From positions 1-5,934 of the forward strand of contig JAGQSE010000116.1 of assembly GCA_020439725.1 (NCBI GenBank): a stretch of DNA of 5,934 nt, in the 5' to 3' direction. The DNA comes from Acidobacteriota bacterium. Lineage in GTDB: Bacteria; Acidobacteriota; Thermoanaerobaculia; Multivoradales; JAHZIX01. The notes below the pieces were generated by a model, which was not told the DNA's origin, did not search any database, and saw nothing but the letters and a program-made list of their open reading frames with translations. Shown here piece after piece: positions 1 through 5,165 of the stretch; positions within the stretch are counted from its first letter, which is position 1; each line of letters begins with the position of its first letter. The position numbers and the translations under genes were made by a program.

Positions 1-2162
1 CCGGCCGACGGACCGTCCTTCGGGATGGCGCCGGCGGGGACGTGGATGTGGACGTCGACGTCGAACAGGCTCTCGCGATCGATGCGCAGCCCTTCGGCGT
101 GGGAGCGGGCGTAGGTCCAGGCGGCACGGGCCGACTCCTTCATCACGTCGCCCAGCTGGCCGGTGAGGACCAGCTCGCCCTTGCCGGGCATCCGCGACGC
201 CTCGACGAACATGATGTCGCCGCCGGTGGGGGTGTAGTACATCCCCGTGGCGACGCCTACCTGGTCCTCGCCGGCGGCACGCTCCGGGTGGATGCGCGGC
301 CGGCCGAGCCAGGCGGCGACCTTCGGTGCCTCGAGGGTCAGGGCTTCGACCCCTTCCTCGGCGACCTTGCGCGCCACCTTGCGGCACAGCTTGCCGAGCT
401 CGCGCTCGAGCTGGCGGACGCCGGCCTCACGGGTGTAGGAGGTGATGACCTCGGTGATGGCGCCGTCGGTGACGGCCAGCCGCTCCTCGTCGAGACCGTT
501 CTCTTCGAGCTGCCGCGGCAGCAGGTACTGACGGGCGATGTTCAGCTTGTCGCGGGCCGTGTAGCCATCGAACTCGACCACTTCCATGCGGTCCAGGAGC
601 GGCGCCGGGATGTTCTGGATGAAGTTGGCGGTGGCGATGAACATCACCTCGCTGAGGTCGAAGGGCACCCCCAGGTAGTGATCGGTGAAGCTGTCGTTCT
701 GGGCCGGGTCGAGGACCTCGAGCAGCGCCGAGGCCGGATCGCCCTGATACGAGGCGCCGAGCTTGTCCACCTCGTCGAGGAGGAAGACGGGGTTCTTGGT
801 GCCCGCCTGTTTCATGCCCTGAATGATGCGCCCGGGCATCGCCGCGACGTAGGTCCGCCGGTGACCCCGGATGTCCGCCTCGTCGCGGGCGCCGCCGAGG
901 GAGATACGGACGTATTTGCGGTTCATGGCGCGGGCGATGGACTTGGCCACCGAGGTCTTGCCGACGCCGGGAGGGCCGACGAAGAGCAGGATCGGGCTTC
1001 GCTTGCTTGCCGGGGCCGGCGCTGCGCTCGTCTTCGAGTCGTCCGCCGCGGCGGTCTCGGCCGCCGGTGCATCCTCGTCGTCGGCCTTGTCCTCGGTGGC
1101 CTCGCTCTTGGCGGCTTCGGCCTTCTGCTCCGAAGCCTGGCGGAGCTTGCGCACCGCGAGGAACTCGAGGACGCGGTCCTTGACGTCGTCGAGGCCGTAG
1201 TGGTCTTCGCTCAGGATGCGCCCCGCTTCGGCCATGTCGAGCTGATCCTCGTCGCGCTCGCTCCAGGGCAGCTCGGCGATGGTCTCGAGGTAGGTGCGGA
1301 CCACCTGGCTCTCCATCGACTCGCGGCCGAGGCGTGACAGGCGCCGGAGCTCGCGGTCGACCTCCTTGCGGACCTCCGCGGGCAGCTCGAGGGCTTCGAG
1401 CCGCTCGCGCAGCTCGTCGTGGTCACCGCCCTCGTCGTCGTCACCGAGCTCGCGCTGGATGGCCTTCATCTGCTCGCGCAGGAACATCTCGCGCTGGCGG
1501 TCGCCCAGCTCCTCGCGGACCTGAGACTTGATCGACTCTTGGGCGTCGAGGACACCGATCTGGCGCTCGACGTGGACCAGGACCCGGCGCAGGCGTTCCT
1601 CGACCGACAGGGTCTCGAGGAGCTCCTGGCTCTCGTGGGCGGAGATCTGCAGGTAGCCGGCGACCAGGTCGGCGAGACGCCCTGGCTGGTCGAGACCCGA
1701 GATGACCTGTTCGACCGCTTCGCGTGGCAGACCGCTTTTCTGGCCCAGCTCCGCAGCCCGGTCGCGGACCTCACGGAACAGGGCGACGAAACCCGGGTCC
1801 TGTTCCGAAAGCGGGAGCATCTCCTCGGCCTCGCGCACCGAGGCCTCGAGATAGCCGGGCTCGTCGGTGGTGCGGACGGCGACGCCACGGTGGAGGCCGT
1901 GGAGCAGCAGCTGCACCCCCGAGATGCCGCGCTGGACCTTTTCGATCCGCGCGACGGAGCCCAGGGTGAAGATGTCTTCGGCCGAGACCTCGTCGGTGTT
2001 CCGGCGCTGACAGACGGCGAAGATGAGCTTGTCGGGAGTATTCAGCGCGGCCTCGATGGCGCGCAGGGTGGCGGGGCGGCCCACCTGAATCGGCGTCGCC
2101 ACACCGGGGAAGAGAACGGCCTGCCGCAACGGCAGGACCGGCAACGTCGTGATCTCGGGCAT
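1..2162 (-). CDS. lon: ATP-dependent protease Lon (S16 family), C-terminus cut by window edge
   Basis: Cytoplasmic AAA+ serine protease that unfolds and degrades misfolded and regulatory proteins. About 720 codons are present. The N-terminal substrate-binding (LAN) domain spans roughly residues 5-200 and opens with LPVLPLRQAVLFPG; a helical region follows to about 340. The AAA+ module has Walker A GPPGVGKT (396-403, Lys402), pore-loop RGHRRTY (Tyr438), Walker B LLDEVDK (461-467, Glu464), NIPAPLLDRMEV and YTREAGVRQLERE. The protease domain is cut inside PKDGPSAG, so catalytic Ser719 is present but the lysine of the dyad is outside. Ser719, Glu464 and Tyr438 sit exactly 40 residues beyond E. 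coli Ser679, Glu424 and Tyr398; the offset comes from one Ala/Asp/Glu/Lys-rich insertion at about 345-386 (positions 1005-1130). ATG at 2162 is supported by GAGGA seven bases upstream, and no standard start lies between it and the upstream in-frame stop. It is divergent from the carrier-protein operon and has no clpX directly upstream. The family call is certain; whether this is the main Lon or a paralogue cannot be seen. Confidence 0.98.
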   Translation of the reverse strand, partial: MPEITTLPVLPLRQAVLFPGVATPIQVGRPATLRAIEAALNTPDKLIFAVCQRRNTDEVSAEDIFTLGSVARIEKVQRGISGVQLLLHGLHRGVAVRTTDEPGYLEASVREAEEMLPLSEQDPGFVALFREVRDRAAELGQKSGLPREAVEQVISGLDQPGRLADLVAGYLQISAHESQELLETLSVEERLRRVLVHVERQIGVLDAQESIKSQVREELGDRQREMFLREQMKAIQRELGDDDEGGDHDELRERLEALELPAEVRKEVDRELRRLSRLGRESMESQVVRTYLETIAELPWSERDEDQLDMAEAGRILSEDHYGLDDVKDRVLEFLAVRKLRQASEQKAEAAKSEATEDKADDEDAPAAETAAADDSKTSAAPAPASKRSPILLFVGPPGVGKTSVAKSIARAMNRKYVRISLGGARDEADIRGHRRTYVAAMPGRIIQGMKQAGTKNPVFLLDEVDKLGASYQGDPASALLEVLDPAQNDSFTDHYLGVPFDLSEVMFIATANFIQNIPAPLLDRMEVVEFDGYTARDKLNIARQYLLPRQLEENGLDEERLAVTDGAITEVITSYTREAGVRQLERELGKLCRKVARKVAEEGVEALTLEAPKVAAWLGRPRIHPERAAGEDQVGVATGMYYTPTGGDIMFVEASRMPGKGELVLTGQLGDVMKESARAAWTYARSHAEGLRIDRESLFDVDVHIHVPAGAIPKDGPSA

Positions 2163-2169
2163 CCAGTAG

Positions 2170-2174
2170 TCCTC
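2170..2174 (-). promoter_or_regulatory. Ribosome-binding site of lon
   Basis: Read on the minus strand this is GAGGA, seven bases (CTACTGG) before the ATG at 2162. It fixes the start. The frame stays open a little further upstream but contains no ATG, GTG or TTG before a TGA. Confidence 0.8.
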
Positions 2175-2220
2175 GCTTCCGATGAGTTCGCGGTAGAGGC
2201 GACCTCGACCCTTATCGAAG

Positions 2221-2249
2221 ATCTTAGTCGATTCGCCTCACGTCATGAA
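2221..2249 (-). promoter_or_regulatory. Candidate sigma-70-type promoter for lon
   Basis: On the minus strand, TTCATG (2249-2244) and TAAGAT (2226-2221) are separated by exactly 17 bases. The -10 box matches the consensus at four of six positions and the -35 box at three of six. Transcription would begin near 2214, giving a leader of about 50 nt before the lon ATG. No CIRCE element (the HrcA heat-shock operator) and no clear sigma-32-like promoter was found. This is a pattern match only, and promoter preferences of the host are unknown. Confidence 0.35.
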
Positions 2250-2383
2250 ACAGGCGCCCTGCAGGGTCTATTCCCCAGGCACCGTCGCGATCATGCCTTG
2301 TGGCGCAAGTCGTTGATACCGAGTCATTTGATGGTCCTTGAGTCGAGGGATGGCATATCTGGATCGGCGCTCGAGTCGGAGCA

Positions 2384-2395
2384 TCGGAGCGCTGG
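2384..2395. repeat. 12-bp direct repeat, copy 1
   Basis: TCGGAGCGCTGG, repeated exactly at 2553-2564 in the same orientation, 169 bp away. It has a palindromic AGCGCT core. The two copies lie on either side of the TTGACT box at 2450, an arrangement that could suit a regulator bound at two sites with a DNA loop. In GC-rich DNA a chance 12-mer repeat is also possible. Confidence 0.45.
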
Positions 2396-2449
2396 CCCCG
2401 GGGAGGCTGTCGGCGGGTCGAGACGAGCCGAACGGCATTTCATCTATTC

Positions 2450-2479
2450 TTGACTTTCGCTGTCGGGTACACTAAGTGT
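2450..2479 (+). promoter_or_regulatory. Candidate promoter and operator dyad of the carrier-protein operon
   Basis: TTGACT (2450-2455) is the best -35-like box in the intergenic region. A TACACT box at 2468-2473 resembles a -10 element but lies only 12 bases away, too short for a normal sigma-70 promoter. At a 17-base spacing the sequence is TAAGTG, a poor -10. The same place holds the dyad ACACT-A-AGTGT (2469-2479), flanked by GGG and CCC, which could be an operator. The leader would be about 180 nt. The box and the dyad are plain in the sequence; their function is inference. Confidence 0.3.
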
Positions 2480-2530
2480 CCCGTTCGCGGGGTCTTCCCA
2501 CAGGATAGGAAGAGAAGGGCCGGGTTTTCA

Positions 2531-2544
2531 CGAGGCCGGCCTCG
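2531..2544. repeat. Perfect 14-bp palindrome in the operon leader
   Basis: CGAGGCCGGCCTCG equals its own reverse complement over all 14 positions. It lies about 120 bp before the carrier-protein start and about 75 bp beyond the TTGACT box. As DNA it could bind a dimeric repressor; as RNA it could fold into a five-pair stem with a CCGG loop. No matching second copy was found in the window. Confidence 0.5.
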
Positions 2545-2552
2545 CACAGCAG

Positions 2553-2564
2553 TCGGAGCGCTGG
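2553..2564. repeat. 12-bp direct repeat, copy 2
   Basis: Exact second copy of TCGGAGCGCTGG (first copy at 2384-2395), placed just after the 14-bp palindrome in the presumed leader of the plus-strand operon. Confidence 0.45.
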
Positions 2565-2581
2565 GGGCGCGAGGGAGAGGG

Positions 2582-2607
2582 GGGACCGGGCGGCTCCGGC
2601 GGATCCC
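2582..2607 (+). other. Leader hairpin upstream of the carrier-protein gene
   Basis: GGGACCG (2582-2588) pairs with CGG and TCCC (2600-2602 and 2604-2607), leaving A2603 bulged: seven pairs around an 11-base loop. It ends 56 bases before the TTG start. The T-rich tract that follows begins about 11 bases after the stem, so it does not have the form of a normal intrinsic terminator. It may be an attenuator or merely a GC-rich fold. Confidence 0.3.
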
Positions 2608-2618
2608 GAACCTCGTGA

Positions 2619-2655
2619 TTTCCTTTGTTTTGCTTTGCCGTGACCGACTGAGGAG
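2619..2655 (+). promoter_or_regulatory. U-rich leader tract and ribosome-binding site of the carrier-protein gene
   Basis: TTTCCTTTGTTTTGCTTTG (2619-2637) stands out in this GC-rich DNA. It is followed by AGGAG at 2651-2655, eight bases before the TTG at 2664. The strong Shine-Dalgarno match, together with an in-frame TGA at 2649-2651, decides in favour of the TTG start. The unstructured U-rich tract would suit binding by ribosomal protein S1, which is inference. Confidence 0.65.
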
Positions 2656-2663
2656 ACATTCCC

Positions 2664-3242
2664 TTGCAGAATCAGCGTTTCGCGGAACGAATCGGCGGCC
2701 TTTCCGACACCAAGCTCCGCCTCCTGGCTCAATGCCTCGAAGAAAATCAGCTCGACGCCTCCTGGCTCTTCGAAGAGCTCCCCGTCCCACCCCGAAACCC
2801 CACCGAAGCCCTGCTGGTCGAGATCTGGGAAGAGGTTCTGGACGTCGCCGACGTCGGGATCGAGGACAACTTCTTCGATCTCGGCGGTGATTCGATCCTG
2901 AGCGTCCGTATCGTCGCCAAGGCTCGGGAACGAGGGCTGGAGATCACGTCGCGACAGCTCTTCGAGCGTCCCAGCGTGGCACGCCTCGCCGAGGTGGCGA
3001 AGGCCGTCCCGGCTCCCGAGCCGGCGGCACCCGCCAGGTCCTCGCACCGCGGTGCTCTGACCCCGGAGTCCTTTCCCGAGGCCGAGCTCGACGCCGAAGA
3101 GCTCGCGAAGGTGATCGCCCTCCTGTCGGCGCGGGGTGCCCGGCGGGAGCCCGAAGCGCCTGCCGCCGCCGGTGGCGCACCGCGTCTCGACGCCGGTGGC
3201 GAGATCCCTCGGCTGATGGCCTTGCGCGCGGCGCAGGTCTGA
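2664..3242 (+). CDS. Free-standing peptidyl carrier protein (NRPS-type) with linker extensions
   Basis: 192 residues, TTG start. The carrier (PP-binding) domain covers about residues 42-113, with EALLVEIWEEVLDV, then DNFFDLGGDSILSVRIV and RQLFERPSVARLAEVA. Ser77 in GGDSI is the phosphopantetheine attachment site. The IWEEVL, FFDLGGDS and LF..P.. pattern is that of NRPS carrier domains rather than fatty-acid ACPs. Residues 1-40 include GLSDTKLRLLAQCL, like the helix that precedes NRPS domains. Residues 132-156 (LTPESFPEAELDAEELAKVI) resemble the TPSDFPLA-type linker found next to condensation and epimerisation domains. An Ala/Pro-rich tail with a final short helix follows. No catalytic domain is present, so it must act in trans as a carrier of an activated amino or other acyl group, possibly with the tail as a docking element. 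It is first in the operon, 57 bp before the carbamoyltransferase gene and in the same frame. The family is clear; the cargo is unknown. Confidence 0.93.
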   Translation: MQNQRFAERIGGLSDTKLRLLAQCLEENQLDASWLFEELPVPPRNPTEALLVEIWEEVLDVADVGIEDNFFDLGGDSILSVRIVAKARERGLEITSRQLFERPSVARLAEVAKAVPAPEPAAPARSSHRGALTPESFPEAELDAEELAKVIALLSARGARREPEAPAAAGGAPRLDAGGEIPRLMALRAAQV

Positions 3243-3267
3243 GCCGTCGCGCCGGGTGATCTGCCCC

Positions 3268-3291
3268 GGAGGGCGGCGGCGCGCCCCGCCC
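3268..3291 (+). promoter_or_regulatory. Distant Shine-Dalgarno and hairpin before the carbamoyltransferase start
   Basis: GGAGG (3268-3272) is the only good Shine-Dalgarno sequence before the ATG at 3300 but lies 27 bases away. Directly after it a stem can form: 3271-3276 (GGGCGG) pairs with 3286-3291 (CCGCCC), then C3277 is bulged, two more pairs follow and a CGCG loop closes it. Folding would bring GGAGG to roughly 8-10 nt from the ATG. The fold is visible by eye; its use in initiation is inference. Confidence 0.35.
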
Positions 3292-3299
3292 GCGACCCG

Positions 3300-5069
3300 A
3301 TGAACATCCTCGGTCTTTCCGCGTTCTTCCACGAGTCCGCCTGCTGTCTGCTCCAGGACGGCCGGTTGGTCGCCGCCGCCTCGGAGGAGCGCTTCAGCCG
3401 CGTCAAGCACGACCCGCGACTGCCCGTCGACGCTTTTCGTCATTGTCTCGAGGCCGGTGGCATCGACCTCACCGAGGTCGATTGTCTGGCCTACTACGAG
3501 CGGCCGGTGGCCAAGCTCGGCCGGCAGCTGTGGTCGGGGACCCCCGCTTCGGTGGCCGGAGGGGCATGGCTCGATCCGCGCGGTGCTCTGCGCCTGCTAC
3601 GCGAGCGCCTCGGGTACGACGGACCGATCCGTACGTTCGACCACCACGCCTCCCACGCCGCCAGCGCCTTCTTCTTCTCGGGCTTCGAGGAGGCCGCGGT
3701 GCTCACCGCCGACGGTGTCGGGGAGTGGGCGACCACGACCCTCGGCCACGGCCGTGGGGCGCACCTCGAGCTCCTGGCGGAAACGCAGTTTCCCCACTCC
3801 ATCGGCCTGCTGTACTCGACGGTCACCGCCTACCTGGGATTCGAGGTCAACGACGGCGAGTTCAAGGTCATGGGCCTCGCCCCCTACGGCGAGCCGACGC
3901 TGGCGGATCGGCTCTCGCGGCTGGTACGGATCGGCGACGGTGGCCGGTATGCGCTCGATACCCGGTTCTTCGCGTACCCGGTGGGGGAGAGGATGCATTC
4001 GCCGCTCTTCGAGGAACTTGTCGGCTTCCCGCCGCGGCGCCCCGGTGAGCCCCTCGAGGCGCATCACCACGACCTGGCGCGGAGCGTCCAGCTGGTTCTC
4101 GAGTCGCTCCTCCTTGAGCTGGTCGATGAGCTCCGGCGCCGGACCGGTGCCGAAGACCTGTGTTTCGCCGGTGGCGTGGCGCTCAACTGTGTCGCCAACG
4201 CTCGCTTGCTCCGCGAAGGGCCCTTCCGCCGGCTCTTCGTGCCGCCGGCCGCGGGGGACGCGGGAGGTGCCGTGGGCGCCGCCGCCCTCGCCCACGTCGA
4301 GCTCACCGGGGAGCGGCCGGCCGTCGCACCGCTCTGCTCCGCCGGTCTCGGTCCCGCCTTCTCCCCCGACCACGTGGCCGCCGTCGTCAGGGCGACGGAC
4401 TTGCCGGCGGAGGATTACCGCGGCCGCACGGTGGACCTCCTCGAACGGGTCGCCGATGCCCTCGCCGAGCGTCGTGTGGTGGGGTGGTTCCACGGTCCCA
4501 TGGAGTTCGGCCCGAGGGCCCTCGGGGCCCGGAGCATCCTCGCCAACCCCATGGACCCGGGGATCCGTGACCGCCTCAACGCCCTGGTCAAGAAGCGGGA
4601 GGCCTTTCGCCCCTTCGCGCCCAGCGTGCTCGCGGCGCAGGCCGGGCGGCACTTCGACCTCGACCACCCGTCTCCCTTCATGCTCGAGACCTGCCAGGTC
4701 CGCTCGGCGCTCGAGCTTCCCGGCATCACCCATGTGGACGGCTCGGCACGGCCGCAGACGGTGCATCCGGAGACCAGCCCGCGGTTTGCCGCGCTGCTCG
4801 AGGCCTTCCACCGGCGGACCGGCTGTCCGATGCTGGTCAACACCTCCTTCAACGTCCGCGGCGAGCCCATCGTCTGCACCCCCGTCGACGCCCTCTTCTG
4901 CTTCGTCGATGCGGGGCTCGACCTCCTTGTGCTCGAGGACTTCGTGCTCCGCCGCGAAGACCTGCCGGCGGAGCTCCCGGAGCTCCTCGCCCCGTGGCGG
5001 ACCCGGCAACGGAGCGGTTTCGCGGGGCGGAAGACCGCGGTCCCGGGACCGCTCTACACGTTTGTTTGA
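3300..5069 (+). CDS. O-carbamoyltransferase, NodU/CmcH/TobZ family
   Basis: 589 residues, close to the usual 520-680 of the family. Known members use carbamoyl phosphate and ATP to form carbamoyl-adenylate, then carbamoylate a hydroxyl group on an antibiotic, sugar or Nod factor. The N-terminal Kae1/ASKHA-like domain (about 1-345) starts MNILGLSAFFHESACCLL and has EERFSRVKHD (29-38). Its metal-site HxxxH lies in DHHASHAAS (His115, His119). It also has TADGVGEW (Asp138), NDGEFKVMGLAPYG (184-197), CFAGGVALNCVAN (288-300) and PPAAGDAGGAVG (Asp320). The C-terminal YrdC-like domain (about 375-555) has GPMEFGPRALGARSILANP (399-417), KKREAFRPFAPSV (431-443) and NTSFNVRGEPIVCTP (514-528). All hallmark motifs are intact, so it is likely active. 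No signal peptide or membrane segment is seen. The ATG gives the family's standard N-terminus; the nearby ribosome site is weak. It lies between a carrier protein and a hydrolase-like gene, so the acceptor may be bound to the carrier. The acceptor cannot be read from sequence. Confidence 0.96.
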   Translation: MNILGLSAFFHESACCLLQDGRLVAAASEERFSRVKHDPRLPVDAFRHCLEAGGIDLTEVDCLAYYERPVAKLGRQLWSGTPASVAGGAWLDPRGALRLLRERLGYDGPIRTFDHHASHAASAFFFSGFEEAAVLTADGVGEWATTTLGHGRGAHLELLAETQFPHSIGLLYSTVTAYLGFEVNDGEFKVMGLAPYGEPTLADRLSRLVRIGDGGRYALDTRFFAYPVGERMHSPLFEELVGFPPRRPGEPLEAHHHDLARSVQLVLESLLLELVDELRRRTGAEDLCFAGGVALNCVANARLLREGPFRRLFVPPAAGDAGGAVGAAALAHVELTGERPAVAPLCSAGLGPAFSPDHVAAVVRATDLPAEDYRGRTVDLLERVADALAERRVVGWFHGPMEFGPRALGARSILANPMDPGIRDRLNALVKKREAFRPFAPSVLAAQAGRHFDLDHPSPFMLETCQVRSALELPGITHVDGSARPQTVHPETSPRFAALLEAFHRRTGCPMLVNTSFNVRGEPIVCTPVDALFCFVDAGLDLLVLEDFVLRREDLPAELPELLAPWRTRQRSGFAGRKTAVPGPLYTFV

Positions 5070-5165
5070 GGTTCCGGCGTATGAGGCTCATCGTGGCATG
5101 AAGTGGAGCGAGCCCGGCACGACGCCACCCCGCCGCCGAGCGACGGCGGTTCGCTCGGGGCGGCC
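5070..5165 (+). other. Gap between carbamoyltransferase and hydrolase genes with two linked micro-ORFs
   Basis: This 96-bp gap has two tiny ORFs joined by stop-start overlaps. The first starts at ATG 5081 (six codons, MRLIVA) with a GAGG nine bases before it, and ends in an ATGA that contains ATG 5098. The second, from ATG 5098, runs 23 codons and ends at 5169 in another ATGA, which contains the start of the next gene at 5166. The arrangement could pass ribosomes on to the hydrolase gene, which has no strong Shine-Dalgarno sequence of its own. Neither peptide resembles anything known and coincidence is quite possible. Confidence 0.25.

Larger units (their letters stand above)
2163..2663. other. 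Divergent intergenic region between lon and the carrier-protein operon
   Basis: About 500 bp without a supportable gene, less GC-biased than the flanking genes. It contains the lon leader and candidate promoter on the left, then a stretch at about 2250-2440 whose only marked feature is the short palindrome CCCTGCAGGG (2257-2266). From 2450 to 2663 lies the likely promoter and leader of the plus-strand operon, with several dyads and repeats listed separately. Short plus-strand ORFs inside it (starts at 2245 and 2331) lack ribosome-binding sites and resemble nothing recognised. No tRNA, CRISPR or insertion-sequence end was seen. Confidence 0.8.

Noticed and set aside
2163..2235. N-terminal extension of Lon (readable as ...KIFDKGRGRLYRELIGSEDYW before the Met)
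   Set aside because: The frame is open back to a TGA but contains no ATG, GTG or TTG, and the ATG at 2162 has a good Shine-Dalgarno and matches the usual Lon N-terminus.
2257..2266. Palindrome CCCTGCAGGG
   Set aside because: Ten bases is too short to stand out in GC-rich DNA and no partner site was found.
2245..2316. 23-codon ORF starting ATG 2245 in the intergenic region
   Set aside because: No ribosome-binding site, no recognisable sequence, and it overlaps the candidate lon promoter on the other strand.
42..2453. Two long plus-strand ORFs (431 aa at 42-1337 and 344 aa at 1419-2453) opposite lon
   Set aside because: They are antisense shadows of lon in high-GC DNA. The minus-strand reading gives every Lon motif without a break, while these translations resemble no family.
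2331..2453. 40-codon ORF starting ATG 2331
   Set aside because: No Shine-Dalgarno and low-complexity composition; it is the tail of the antisense frame through lon.
2582..2640. Intrinsic terminator formed by the 2582-2607 hairpin and the T-rich tract
   Set aside because: The T-rich run starts about 11 bases after the stem and is interrupted by C and G, so it lacks terminator form; no gene upstream on this strand would need it.
2472..3443. Minus-strand ORF of 323 aa covering the carrier gene and the leader
   Set aside because: It is the antisense of a clear carrier protein, crosses the intergenic leader and has no recognisable domain.
3597..5009. Minus-strand 470-aa ORF opposite the carbamoyltransferase
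   Set aside because: Antisense shadow produced by the scarcity of stops in GC-rich DNA; no family features.
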